DNA of 64,000 bases from Polaribacter sargassicola. GTDB taxonomy: Bacteria; Bacteroidota; Bacteroidia; Flavobacteriales; Flavobacteriaceae. Under the pieces are notes generated by a model that was not told where the DNA came from, searched no databases, and saw only the letters and a program-made list of their open reading frames with translations. Position 1 is the first letter of the stretch; every line of letters starts with the position of its first letter. Location: assembly GCF_021991835.1 (NCBI RefSeq), contig NZ_JAHDAU010000005.1, positions 248,001-312,000 of the forward strand, written 5' to 3'. Of the stretch, positions 33,748 to 42,769 are shown piece after piece. A program made the position numbers and the translations under genes.

Positions 33748-33873
33748 TTTATTTATCTAGTAAAAAATAGTGAGTGCTAAACTTTTGTGTAAATTCAATA
33801 ATATTACTTATAGAAAATCACAAAACAGAGTTAACTACTAATTACTCTTGTAAAGAATAAAATGTATAGAAAC

Positions 33874-34176
33874 TTATACTAAAAAAGGTGGTGGACGAGA
33901 AAAGAGTTCTCTTAAAATAGAATCACTAAGAATAGTGTAATTGTAATAAATTGCAACTTCTTTCTGAATAATAAATTCGATATTTTCTATTTCGAAATCA
34001 TTAATATCCGGAGTAATTGTTGGTGTTAAATTATTTTCAATAGCATAATCACAAACAACACAAATTTCTTCACCATCATCTGTATGAGACAAAGAATGCA
34101 TTCCTGTCATTTTCATTGATAGAAAAAAGACAAGAAACAAAAAAGTGATATTTTTTTTAAAACGACTGTGTTTCAT
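33874..34176 (-). CDS. Small exported Cys-pair protein, unknown
   Basis: 100 aa: a basic N terminus and one hydrophobic segment (FLFLVFFLSMKMTGMHSL), then HTDDGEEICVVCDYA with a C-x2-C pair and a tail ending SRPPPFLV. I do not recognise a named family, but small proteins with this His/Cys-x2-Cys layout often precede TonB receptors of metal systems in Bacteroidota. It is the first gene after the Zur-like box, so a role at the metal site of the envelope is inferred. Confidence 0.65.
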   Translation of the reverse strand: MKHSRFKKNITFLFLVFFLSMKMTGMHSLSHTDDGEEICVVCDYAIENNLTPTITPDINDFEIENIEFIIQKEVAIYYNYTILSDSILRELFSRPPPFLV

Positions 34177-34229
34177 TGAAAGTATAAAAATACTAAGCTA
34201 TTACAAATAATTGTTATCTATTTATTGTA

Positions 34230-34269
34230 CAAATGTATTCTTTTTTTACAATAATGCAACAAAGTTGCG
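34230..34269 (-). promoter_or_regulatory. Zur-like box over promoter of the TonB-receptor run
   Basis: On the minus strand GTTG (34257-34260), 19 nt, TACATTTG (34230-34237) forms the promoter. The palindrome TGCAACA-A-AGTTGCG (34255-34269), of the 7-1-7 type used by Fur/Zur proteins, covers the -33 element. The half-site matches the boxes at 38052 and 38090. Confidence 0.65.
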
Positions 34270-34323
34270 ATAGATATTTTAGTTAAAATTTAGTTTTTTA
34301 AAAGGTTTATTACTCGAAAAAAA

Positions 34324-35226
34324 TTATTTATTTAAAATTGATGATTTAATAATTTTTTCTAACAAAGACGGATCACTTCCAGCACCAATTGTTAACAGTT
34401 TTGTACCAGTAATTGGTATGCCTCTAAATGGCCTAACAAATACGTTACCATCTGGCACTCTTTCAAAATAAGTATAATTTTCTTGATTCATTATTTTAGC
34501 ACAACCTTTAACCCTTAAAATACTTTTAGGTATTTTTTTGCAAATTTCTTCAATACAACCAATATTAGGTAAAACAGGTAAATCTATAGAACAAGAAGTC
34601 CAATGTGCTTTTTGATGTTCTAATCTTTCTGCTACATTTTTAGAAGGAGAAAGTACAAGTAGTAAGTCTAGATCAAGTGTATTTATAGTGCTAATTTTAG
34701 CGTAAGGATTTATTTCTTTTAGATTATTTATTACAAAATTCTTTCTTTCTTCTGATGCATTTTCTAAATGTGTAAGCACAATTAAAGATGATACTTGTAC
34801 CTGATTTGCTTCTAAATCATTAAACTCTCCTCTATTTTGCCAGTTTTTTACATCTACCACAGCAATTTGTATTGGTGGTAAAAAACGATCATTTACACCA
34901 ACACCTAAAAACTCCATTAAAGAACAAGCATCAGATGTTCCGTTTGCTTCTATTAATGTAATTCCGTTTTTACGAGTAGGAATTCCATTTACATAATTTC
35001 TAAGTTCGTTAATACCACTACAGCAAATACAACTACCAGAAAGTGCTTTTAGGTATTTATTATCTACTTTATCTAAAAACTGTTGTATGTCTATTTGGGC
35101 ATTTTCATAATCATTTAAAATAACAAAAGGATGGTAATCCTTTTTAGAAAAACGATCTATTAAAAAGTTTAATAAAGTTGTTTTTCCGGAACCTAAAAAA
35201 CCAACAATGGTAATAATTGCTTCCAT
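34324..35226 (-). CDS. COG0523 GTPase, probable metallochaperone
   Basis: 300 aa. Walker A GFLGSGKTTLL (8-18), the metal-binding C-x-C-C motif in GSCICCSG (about 66-69), and the EANGTSD switch segment are intact; the C-terminal CobW_C domain begins near 215. The COG0523 family includes zinc metallochaperones (ZNG1/YciC/ZigA) made under zinc starvation, as well as CobW and nitrile hydratase activators. The operon context (MerC, FolE, PhoX; Zur-like boxes) supports the zinc group. Confidence 0.88.
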   Translation of the reverse strand: MEAIITIVGFLGSGKTTLLNFLIDRFSKKDYHPFVILNDYENAQIDIQQFLDKVDNKYLKALSGSCICCSGINELRNYVNGIPTRKNGITLIEANGTSDACSLMEFLGVGVNDRFLPPIQIAVVDVKNWQNRGEFNDLEANQVQVSSLIVLTHLENASEERKNFVINNLKEINPYAKISTINTLDLDLLLVLSPSKNVAERLEHQKAHWTSCSIDLPVLPNIGCIEEICKKIPKSILRVKGCAKIMNQENYTYFERVPDGNVFVRPFRGIPITGTKLLTIGAGSDPSLLEKIIKSSILNK

Positions 35227-35256
35227 ATATTTTAAAGGATAGATAAAGGTTTTAAA

Positions 35257-36930
35257 TTAAGCCTCTATCATATTTAATCTGTTCATTTTTTCTATTAAAT
35301 CTCCTGTAATAGCAACTACTGCAGATTTAGGAATATTATCGGTATCAAATGGCCAGGTACTTGTTGGGTTCTTTACATCTTTGGTTTGTTCTCCTGGGTG
35401 TTGTACACTTAAAAATAATGTTTTACCGTCTGGAGAAAACCAAGGCCCCGTTAATTCTGCATCTCTTGGTGCAGAAGCAACTCTAATTACTTTTCCAGCT
35501 TCTTTACCATGCCTTGGTATTACAAACAAACTGTTGTTTTTAAAAGGCATATATGGTTTATCTGCTCGATTCATAGCACTACCAGACATGTCTGTAGTTA
35601 TCCAAAGATTTCCAGACATATCAAAAGCTAAATTATCCGGACAAGAAAAACCGTTCTCTTCTCCACCAGCAATGTAAGTAGATGCTTTAAAAGTTAAAGC
35701 ATCAAAAGCACCATTTTTTTCTTCAATTTTTAAAATAGAACCATGAAAATCTCCTTTAGGTTTGTTGTTTGTTAAGGTAATAAAAATGTTTCCTGTAATT
35801 GGGTCTATCTCTATATCTTCTGGTCTATTAAGTTGTGTTGCACCTATTAATTTTGATGCTTCTCTTGCTCTAATTAAAACTTCTGTTTGGTCTTTAAAAT
35901 TACTTTTTAATATCGGTTGATTTTCCCAATCTAAAGCCAACCATTTTCCGTTAATGGTATCTGCAACATACAAAGTTCCTTCTTTTAAAGAACCTGGTTT
36001 AGAAGATATAAATTTATATAAATGTTCATCGTTATGATCATCACCTGTATAAGCAACCACTCTCTTATCTTCTAATTCATACAAAGTACAACATTCATGT
36101 GCAAAACGCCCTAAAGCAATGTGTTTTTGCGCGGTTCCGTCTTTAGGGTTTACTTCTACAACCCAACCATAATGTTCTGGCGGATAATCATAAAAGTTTT
36201 CCCAGCCATAATCACTATTTACATGGCTTTCTGCATTATTTTCATCATATATGGTTTCCCCCCAAAAACCATCGTAATTCTCTTCGCAAGTAATAAATGT
36301 TTTCCAAGGTGTAATTCCGCCAGAACAATTGGCAAGTGTACCTTTTACACTATTTTTTCCTTTAATTGGTGTATCCCAATTTAAAGCAATGTCTGTTTGT
36401 GCTGTTATTCTTCTGTTATGCGGATCGTTTTTTACAACTTTCCAAACCCCGTTTTCTTCTTTTATACGTACAATAGTTCCGCCAACATTATACATTTCTT
36501 TGTCTACTTGTTCTTTTGATTTTGGTAATTTGTTCTCAATATTTTCATCAAAACCAGAAACAAATAAAGGGTTTATATACTCGTGATTAACCCATAATAA
36601 TCCATCTTTAGGATTCGTATCATCAAACGGAATAAAACAAGTATAATCATTATTAAAGCCAAAAGTGTCTGTATCGCTAATTTTATCTCCCCATTTTAAT
36701 ATGGTATGGTAATCTAATCCCTTAGTTAACAATAAATCATCTTTATCTGAAGCAGTTATTCCTTCTAAAATTAAATTTTGAAGTTCTTGCAATCTTTCAT
36801 CAGAAATAGTATTAAATCCTTTTGTAGGGTTTGCTGTATTGCCACAACTCATTAAAAATTGAGGTAATACAAGTGATGCTAAACTTGCTTTTCCCATAAA
36901 GGAAATAAATTTTCTTCTATTATAATCCAT
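35257..36930 (-). CDS. PhoX-family (DUF839) alkaline phosphatase-like protein
   Basis: 557 aa with a twin-arginine export signal (NRRKFISFMGKASLASL) that ends in a lipobox-like LMSCG. The DUF839/PhoX propeller is recognised by LLWVNHEY, GGITPWKTFITCEEN, RFAHECCTLYELEDKR, GQEKPF-type loops (GFSCPDNLAFD) and WFSPDGKTLFLSVQHPGE. PhoX enzymes use Ca and Fe, not Zn, to release phosphate. Co-expression with zinc-starvation genes fits replacement of a zinc phosphatase; activity itself is not proven from sequence. Confidence 0.87.
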   Translation of the reverse strand: MDYNRRKFISFMGKASLASLVLPQFLMSCGNTANPTKGFNTISDERLQELQNLILEGITASDKDDLLLTKGLDYHTILKWGDKISDTDTFGFNNDYTCFIPFDDTNPKDGLLWVNHEYINPLFVSGFDENIENKLPKSKEQVDKEMYNVGGTIVRIKEENGVWKVVKNDPHNRRITAQTDIALNWDTPIKGKNSVKGTLANCSGGITPWKTFITCEENYDGFWGETIYDENNAESHVNSDYGWENFYDYPPEHYGWVVEVNPKDGTAQKHIALGRFAHECCTLYELEDKRVVAYTGDDHNDEHLYKFISSKPGSLKEGTLYVADTINGKWLALDWENQPILKSNFKDQTEVLIRAREASKLIGATQLNRPEDIEIDPITGNIFITLTNNKPKGDFHGSILKIEEKNGAFDALTFKASTYIAGGEENGFSCPDNLAFDMSGNLWITTDMSGSAMNRADKPYMPFKNNSLFVIPRHGKEAGKVIRVASAPRDAELTGPWFSPDGKTLFLSVQHPGEQTKDVKNPTSTWPFDTDNIPKSAVVAITGDLIEKMNRLNMIEA

Positions 36931-36976
36931 TTTATTTTTAGCTAAAAAATTAAATATATAGTTGTTATAGTGTCTA

Positions 36977-37642
36977 TTATATTTTTTGTTGTGATATAAT
37001 TTTTAAGAATTCGTTTCTTATTTCTGAATCAGAAAAACAACCTCCATACTCTAAAGTAGTCGTAAAACTACTTTGATCTTTTATTCCTCTTGAAGAAACA
37101 CAAAGGTGTTTTGCAGTTACCGAAACAATAACATCTTTTGTATCTAAAACTTCTTGTAAATCGTTTAAAATTTGCAGTACTAACCTTTCTTGTACTTGAG
37201 GGCGACGTGCATAATAATCTACCAAACGATTAATTTTTGAAAGACCAATTACTTTATCTTTAGGAATATAAGCAACATTGGCAAAACCTACTATTGGTAA
37301 AAAATGATGCTCACAAGCAGAGTCTATGGTAATATTTTGTTCTATCAACATTTTTTGATAACTATATTTGTTTTCAAAAGTGGATAGTTTTGGTTTGTTT
37401 GCAGGATTTAAACCATAAAATAATTCTTTAACATACATTTTTGCTACTCTGTATGGTGTGCCAGACAAACTATCATCGGTTAAATCTAGTCCCATTTCTT
37501 CCATAATCATTTTAAAATGATGTTGAATATTTGTTATCTTTTCATCATCAGATTTATCAAAAGCATCTGCACGCAAAGGTGTTTTTATGCTTGTAGAAAT
37601 ATGATTATCTCCAGTAAGTATTATCTGTTCTTTATCCTTCAT
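36977..37642 (-). CDS. folE: GTP cyclohydrolase I (type IA)
   Basis: 221 aa. The zinc ligands are all present: Cys and His in SACEHHFLP and Cys in KHLCVSSRG. GLSKINRLVDYYARRPQVQERL and the C-terminal GGCF segment are canonical. It makes dihydroneopterin triphosphate from GTP for folate or queuosine-type products. Because the zinc site is kept, it is the zinc-dependent form, unlike the FolE1B/FolE2 found in other Zur regulons. It overlaps the MerC gene by 11 bp. A second housekeeping copy is probably elsewhere. Confidence 0.92.
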   Translation of the reverse strand: MKDKEQIILTGDNHISTSIKTPLRADAFDKSDDEKITNIQHHFKMIMEEMGLDLTDDSLSGTPYRVAKMYVKELFYGLNPANKPKLSTFENKYSYQKMLIEQNITIDSACEHHFLPIVGFANVAYIPKDKVIGLSKINRLVDYYARRPQVQERLVLQILNDLQEVLDTKDVIVSVTAKHLCVSSRGIKDQSSFTTTLEYGGCFSDSEIRNEFLKIISQQKI

Positions 37643-38036
37643 GTGTACAACATTTATCTGTATTACATTGGCAATATTTTCTATTATACAGGTGTAAATA
37701 TATTAATGAAATTGTTGGTATAAATATTATGTTTTCGTTAAGAGATAATAATTCAAATTTTTCATTGATTATTACTGTAAATAAAAACGCCCAACTAAAC
37801 CACAAAGCTGTTTTAACCCATTGCTTGGTTGTTGTTTGTGTAGTACGGATTACCGCAAAAAAAGAAATTATTAAGAAAAAATAATCGAATAATTTCCACC
37901 AACTTGGTACTTCATTACAACAATTTAATAAGCTACTTTGTGCTAAAAAAATAAAAGGTGTTGCAACACAATGTATTAAACATAGTGTGCTTGATATTGC
38001 ACCAATACTGTCTGCTTTTTGTTTTGTAAATATCAT
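37632..38036 (-). CDS. MerC-domain membrane protein
   Basis: 134 aa with four membrane helices. The MerC start is recognised (DSIGAISSTLCLIHCVATP, with Cys and His in the first helix) and the C terminus carries a cysteine cluster (CQCNTDKCCTHEG) able to bind soft metals or zinc. MerC proteins carry mercury in mer operons; here, with Zur-like boxes and no merA, a zinc or other metal role is more likely. First gene of the minus-strand unit MerC-folE-PhoX-COG0523. Confidence 0.82.
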   Translation of the reverse strand: MIFTKQKADSIGAISSTLCLIHCVATPFIFLAQSSLLNCCNEVPSWWKLFDYFFLIISFFAVIRTTQTTTKQWVKTALWFSWAFLFTVIINEKFELLSLNENIIFIPTISLIYLHLYNRKYCQCNTDKCCTHEG

Positions 38037-38051
38037 TTAAATAATTATTAA

Positions 38052-38113
38052 TACAACTGAGTTGCAAATGTAGATAAAAAACTTGTTAATACAACCAAGT
38101 AGCATTATATTTG
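38052..38113. promoter_or_regulatory. Divergent promoters with two Zur-like boxes
   Basis: Box 1 TACAACT-G-AGTTGCA (38052-38066) and box 2 TACAACC-A-AGTAGCA (38090-38104) are 38 bp apart. Minus strand: GTTG (38092-38095), 19 nt, TACATTTG (38065-38072) for merC-like; box 2 covers its -33 and box 1 its -7/start. Plus strand: TTG (38083-38085), 20 nt, TATATTTG (38106-38113) for the Fur gene; box 2 lies inside this spacer. The Fur-gene ATG is only 4 bp past its -7 element, so its mRNA may be leaderless. Confidence 0.7.
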
Positions 38114-38117
38114 TTGT

Positions 38118-38498
38118 ATGGGTATTATTAGGAAAACAAAATCGGTAGAAATATTACTTAACCAATTTAAAAATAGCTCAGAAGCTATTTCTGCTAAGCA
38201 ATTAATAGAACAATTAGATACACAGTTTAACAAAACAACTATTTATCGTGTTTTAGATAAATTAGAAGATGATGGTGTTTTACACTCTTTTCTTGGTAAA
38301 GAAGGGCTTAAATGGTACGCAAAATGTAATGGTTGTACAACTAGTGAACATAAAGATGTACATCCTCATTTTCAATGTTTAAGTTGTGGTAAAGTAGATT
38401 GCTTATCTGTAACTGTAAATATTCCTAAAATTGATAAAAGAAAAGTATTTGTTTCTCAGGTTTTAATACAAGGAAAATGCGAAACATGTTGTGCTTAA
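38118..38498 (+). CDS. Fur-family regulator, probable Zur
   Basis: 126 aa. The winged helix (TKSVEILLNQF to TTIYRVLDKLEDDGVLHSF) is followed by the metal-binding dimer domain: KCNGCTTSEHKDVHPHF, then structural-zinc Cys pairs C-x2-C in FQCLSCG and C-x2-C in GKCETCC. The neighbouring zinc-type genes and the boxes over the shared promoters argue for Zur rather than Fur or PerR; the sequence alone does not settle the metal. Confidence 0.85.
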   Translation: MGIIRKTKSVEILLNQFKNSSEAISAKQLIEQLDTQFNKTTIYRVLDKLEDDGVLHSFLGKEGLKWYAKCNGCTTSEHKDVHPHFQCLSCGKVDCLSVTVNIPKIDKRKVFVSQVLIQGKCETCCA

Positions 38499-38615
38499 TC
38501 TATTTTTATAAGTACCTTATTTACACTATTTAATCTTCTTACCGTTTACTACTGTTTTTTACAAGCCACAATTCTTATAAATTATTACTTATATTTACTC
38601 AAATTAATTGAATAA

Positions 38616-39137
38616 ATGAATAAATCTTTTTCTATTTGCGATGAAGATGTATATAATAATTTATATAGAACACATGCAGAAAGCTTAAGGAATCACTTGT
38701 ATTTTAAGTTTGGTAATTTAGCACAAGCAGAAGATGTTGTACAAGAATCTTTTATTAAATTATGGGCAAAATGTAGTACTATTATTTACGAAAAGGCGGC
38801 TGGTTTTTTATATACTGTTTCTAAAAATTTGTTTATTGATATTATTAGATCTAAAAAAGTAGCTTTAAAGTTCGAAAAAAATGCAGTACAAACCCACGAC
38901 TATGAAGATCCTTATTTTTATTTAAGAACTAAAGAATTTCAACAAAAAATAGAAGACACAATATCTGCTTTGCCAGAAAAACAGCGTGAAGCTTTTTTGT
39001 TAAATAGAATTGAAAAATTAACGTACAAAGAAATTGCATTAAAGCTTCAAATTAGTCAAACTGCGGTAGAAAAACGTATTGCAAAAGCATTAATAAAATT
39101 AAAAGAAATTACGGAATTACAAAAACGCAATTTTTAA
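38616..39137 (+). CDS. ECF-type RNA polymerase sigma factor
   Basis: 173 aa: sigma region 2 (about 25-90, AEDVVQESFIKLWAK) and region 4 (about 115-165, LPEKQREAFLLNRIEKLTYKEIALKL). The Bacteroidota FecI-like type is paired with FecR and a TonB receptor, as here. No copy of the ECF promoter motif is seen in front of this gene, so it is probably transcribed from a housekeeping promoter. Confidence 0.93.
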   Translation: MNKSFSICDEDVYNNLYRTHAESLRNHLYFKFGNLAQAEDVVQESFIKLWAKCSTIIYEKAAGFLYTVSKNLFIDIIRSKKVALKFEKNAVQTHDYEDPYFYLRTKEFQQKIEDTISALPEKQREAFLLNRIEKLTYKEIALKLQISQTAVEKRIAKALIKLKEITELQKRNF

Positions 39138-39166
39138 GGTTGGGTAATATGTTATGCTGTGCGTAT
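39138..39166 (+). promoter_or_regulatory. ECF-type promoter of fecR
   Basis: GGTTGGGTAA (39138-39147), 14 nt, CGTAT (39162-39166). The same two parts at the same spacing stand before the haloperoxidase gene (42637). It lies just after the sigma gene and 27 bp before the fecR start. Confidence 0.7.
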
Positions 39167-39192
39167 AAAAGTAAATTAAAATAGATTTAATC

Positions 39193-40116
39193 GTGGACGA
39201 TAAATTTAACAAAGAAAATTTTATGGCTCGGTGGCTCGATAATCGTTTAAACGATACAGAGAAAATCGAATTAGAAAAATCTGGAGAATTAGATGCTCTT
39301 AAATCTGTTTTAGATGATATTGATACTTGGAAAGTAGAAAAAATGGATATTGATAAAGGTTTAAAAGACCTTAAAGCACGTAAAAAACATGTAATTGCTC
39401 CTACTTCATTAAAACAAAAAAAGAAAATCTCTTGGTTAAGTATAGCTGCAAGTTTACTACTATTGATTTCTGCAGGTTATTTTATGTTTCTTAATTTTAA
39501 TAACCAAACCACTACAATTACTACAGATATAGCAGAAAACAAAAAAATTACACTTCCTGATGGTACAATTATTAAAATGGATGCATTGTCTAGTGTTTCT
39601 TATGAAAAGAAAGATTGGAAAAATAATAGAGTTGTTACATTAGATGGTCAAGCTTTTTTTGATGTTATTAAAGGAAATCCTTTTAAAGTTATTACAAAAA
39701 CAGGACAAATTAACGTTCTGGGTACTCAATTTAACGTAAATAACAATAAAAATATTTTTGAAGTTGTTTGTTATGAAGGAAAGGTAGAAGTAGTTTACAA
39801 AACAGATATAAAAATTTTAACCAAAGGACAATGGGTTACTGCTAAACAAGATAAACTGGTTAATTATACACATGATAAAAGTGTACCAGAATGGATTAAT
39901 GGGTTTAGTAAATACAACAAAACTAACTTGTTAAATGTTATTAATGATTTAGAAAAGTATTATAATGTACAAATTAACTTACCAAAAAAATATCATCTTT
40001 TAGAATTTACAGGTACATTAACACATAAAGATTTAAATACAGCATTACAAACTTTATTTACCTCTATGGAAATTAAATATAGTATTGATAAAAATAATAC
40101 AGTTACCTTTAATTAA
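39193..40116 (+). CDS. FecR-family anti-sigma factor
   Basis: 307 aa from a GTG; an ATG follows at codon 11 (39223). Cytoplasmic N-terminal sigma-binding part (MARWLDNRLNDTEK), one membrane helix (about 75-95), the FecR domain (about 110-210; KITLPDGTIIKMDALSSVSY, LGTQFNV) and a C-terminal DUF4974 domain (about 235-307). It passes the signal from the STN receptor to the sigma factor. The ECF promoter lies upstream, and the receptor gene follows at 3 bp. Confidence 0.92.
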   Translation: MDDKFNKENFMARWLDNRLNDTEKIELEKSGELDALKSVLDDIDTWKVEKMDIDKGLKDLKARKKHVIAPTSLKQKKKISWLSIAASLLLLISAGYFMFLNFNNQTTTITTDIAENKKITLPDGTIIKMDALSSVSYEKKDWKNNRVVTLDGQAFFDVIKGNPFKVITKTGQINVLGTQFNVNNNKNIFEVVCYEGKVEVVYKTDIKILTKGQWVTAKQDKLVNYTHDKSVPEWINGFSKYNKTNLLNVINDLEKYYNVQINLPKKYHLLEFTGTLTHKDLNTALQTLFTSMEIKYSIDKNNTVTFN

Positions 40117-40119
40117 CGG

Positions 40120-42564
40120 ATGAATTTAAGATTAGTTATTTTAATTGCTTGTTTGGTTACTATAAATTTTTGTAGAGCACAAACGCAAAAAAAAATTAAA
40201 TTTTCCGAAAAAATAACACAATTAGAAAAAGAATATAACGTTCACTTTTCTTACAATCATACTCTTTTAAATACTGTTTCTTTAGATAATAACCTTAATT
40301 GTAAAACTATTTTTTCTTGCTTAAAAAGCATACAAAATAGAGTGCCAATTTACATTAAAACCCAAGACAGTTTAAATTATATGGTTATTCCGAAAAGGAT
40401 AAATATTAATTTTAAAGCTATAGAAAAAGATACAAAAGAAAGTATTTTAACGTTAGAGTATCAAATAAATAACTCAAAAAAACAAAGTATTTTAGCTGAG
40501 GATAAAGTTTTTAAGTTAGAAACTATTTTCCCTTTAGATTCTATACATATATATTCTAGTTTTCATAAAACGATACACATACAAGCTCAAGATTTATCAG
40601 CCATAAAAACTTTAAAATTTTATAAAGAGCAAATTCATTTAGATCAAATTATTTTAACTAGTTATTTAACACAAGGTATAGATGCTAAATTAAGCGACCA
40701 CAGTTTACAAATAAATCCACAAACTTTAGGTTTATTAGCAGGAGAAACCGATGGAGATATTTTTAACGTATTGCAAAGTATACCAGGCATACATTCGCCA
40801 AGTGGAAAATCTGGAAACCTAAATTTTAGAGGTAACACCTACGACCAAAACCTTATTCAAATAGATGATATTCCTATTTATCATTCCGGACATTTTTTGG
40901 GAGCAATCTCACCCTATAATAGTTCTGTAATTACAAATATTAATGTGCAACGCAATATGTTACCTGCAAAATTTGGAGGTCGTGTAGGTGGACTTATAGA
41001 TATAAAAACTAGCAATAAAATACAAGACAGTACGCGTTATGAAATGTCTTTAAACACATTATTTGCTGCTGCCACGGTTAAAACCAAACTTATAAAAGAT
41101 AAATTATCACTTATTGCGGCGTTTAGAACTAGTTATCCAAATTTTAAAACCCCAAAATTAGAGGCTATATCCGAACTTATTTTTCAAGGAAGTAGATTAG
41201 AAAACATTGCAGATCAGGTAAATGATACCGAAAATTTTAGTATCGGTTTTTTAGATATGAATGTTAAATTAAATTATAAAATTAACAAAAAACATGCTGC
41301 GTCTTTAAGTTTTATAAATATAAAGAATGATTTATCGGCAGAAGTTGAAAGTAGTGACAATAATAATCAAACAGATTTTAGAGATTTAGAACTAGATAAT
41401 TGGGGTATTACAGGAAAATGGGAAGCTAATTTTTCTGAAAAATGGATAACAGAATTACGGATTAGTAGATCTAAAATGAATTTGATAAGTGAAAGCCAAG
41501 GTTTTTTATTAGATGAAAGAAATAGTTTACAAAAATATGATAACACAATTTTAGATACTCGTTTTATAACTGAAGCTATTTATAAACACAGCTCTAATTT
41601 ATTATTTAAAACAGGTTATACACTTACAGAACATTCGTTAATTAGTAACGAGGTTGAGTTAGAAAATAGTATTGATTCTGAGCGTAAACAAAGTGCAGTT
41701 GTACATTCTGCATATTTTTCTTTGCAAAAAAACTGGAAAGATAAATTGATTCTTAATTTAGGTTTTCATAACAATTATTATACTCCAAAAAAGAAATTCC
41801 ATATAAACCCTCGTTTATCAGCTAGTTATGCAGTTAATAAAAATCTATATTTAAAATCATCAATAGGTACTTCAAATCAATTTATTCAAAAAAAACTAAC
41901 CAATGATTTTGATGATTTTAATATTACCAATCAACTTTGGTATTTACCCAATAAAGAAATAGATCCTTTAAAAGGAAAACAAGCTATGTTTGGTGCCGTT
42001 TTTGATACTTCTAAATGGTTGTTAGATGTAGAGTTGTATCGTAAAAAAACAAATAATATTACCAACAAAACGGATGACAACCAAGGAAGTATTTCTAGTT
42101 TAGGAGCAAATATTTTTGTAAAAAAGAAATGGTACAAATTAGAATCTTGGGTAAGTTATGCGCTAAGTAACACGCAAACAAATTTTAATAATACTGCTAC
42201 CGATGCTTTTTTTGACCAAAAACATCTTATTAATTTTACAACCTTGTTAAACTTAGATCAATGGAAATTTGCAATTTCTTGGGGATATTTTTCTGGGATG
42301 CCTGTTATTTATCCTGATGAAACAGATAATAATACCTTAGATGCAGATTTATCTGATAGATTTGATGCTTTACATCAACTTGATTTTTCTTCTTCTTATA
42401 CTTTTTACAATACATCTAAAAGTTTTAAAACAGTTATCGGCTTGTCTATTCTTAACCTTTATAATGCAGATAATACTGTAAATGTTTTTCAAAATACTTC
42501 AGACAGTACATTTAGAAAATCTAGTAAATTCTCACCAAACCTTCAAGTAAATTTATTTTTTTAG
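40120..42564 (+). CDS. STN-type TonB-dependent signalling receptor
   Basis: 814 aa. Signal peptide (MNLRLVILIACLVTINFCRA), then an STN-like domain (about 25-95, ITQLEKEYNVHFSYN) that contacts FecR, a linker domain, the plug (LLAGETDGDIFNVLQSIPGI, NLNFRGNTYDQNLIQIDDI) and the barrel ending LQVNLFF. The substrate is unknown. Its cotranscription with FecR and the shared ECF promoter before the haloperoxidase suggest a ligand tied to that enzyme, such as vanadate, iron or a halogenated or algal compound; this is inference. Confidence 0.88.
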   Translation: MNLRLVILIACLVTINFCRAQTQKKIKFSEKITQLEKEYNVHFSYNHTLLNTVSLDNNLNCKTIFSCLKSIQNRVPIYIKTQDSLNYMVIPKRININFKAIEKDTKESILTLEYQINNSKKQSILAEDKVFKLETIFPLDSIHIYSSFHKTIHIQAQDLSAIKTLKFYKEQIHLDQIILTSYLTQGIDAKLSDHSLQINPQTLGLLAGETDGDIFNVLQSIPGIHSPSGKSGNLNFRGNTYDQNLIQIDDIPIYHSGHFLGAISPYNSSVITNINVQRNMLPAKFGGRVGGLIDIKTSNKIQDSTRYEMSLNTLFAAATVKTKLIKDKLSLIAAFRTSYPNFKTPKLEAISELIFQGSRLENIADQVNDTENFSIGFLDMNVKLNYKINKKHAASLSFINIKNDLSAEVESSDNNNQTDFRDLELDNWGITGKWEANFSEKWITELRISRSKMNLISESQGFLLDERNSLQKYDNTILDTRFITEAIYKHSSNLLFKTGYTLTEHSLISNEVELENSIDSERKQSAVVHSAYFSLQKNWKDKLILNLGFHNNYYTPKKKFHINPRLSASYAVNKNLYLKSSIGTSNQFIQKKLTNDFDDFNITNQLWYLPNKEIDPLKGKQAMFGAVFDTSKWLLDVELYRKKTNNITNKTDDNQGSISSLGANIFVKKKWYKLESWVSYALSNTQTNFNNTATDAFFDQKHLINFTTLLNLDQWKFAISWGYFSGMPVIYPDETDNNTLDADLSDRFDALHQLDFSSSYTFYNTSKSFKTVIGLSILNLYNADNTVNVFQNTSDSTFRKSSKFSPNLQVNLFF

Positions 42565-42636
42565 CAACTTAAAATCAGATGTTTATAAGTTGGTTTATTT
42601 CTTTTAATAAAATTTCTCTATTTTTTTTAAAAAAAG

Positions 42637-42665
42637 GGTTGGGTAAAAATAATACTTACTCGTAT
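42637..42665 (+). promoter_or_regulatory. ECF-type promoter of the haloperoxidase gene
   Basis: GGTTGGGTAA (42637-42646), 14 nt, CGTAT (42661-42665), identical in both parts and in spacing to the fecR promoter. It gives a leader of about 95 nt before the ATG at 42770. Confidence 0.7.
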
Positions 42666-42769
42666 TACATTAAAACAAGCACATTATAGTTTTTAACAGA
42701 CTAAAAAGTGTCATAAATTAATTAATACTAAATATTAATATGGAAACATATTATTAAAAACCCAAAATT

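Noticed and set aside
36121-36586. Overlapping plus-strand frames inside the PhoX gene
   Set aside because: They oppose an intact DUF839 protein and look hydrophobic only because of the complementary codons.
37632-38036. Mercury resistance from the MerC domain
   Set aside because: No merA, merP, merT or merR is present and Zur-like boxes lie over the promoter; a zinc or general metal role is more likely.
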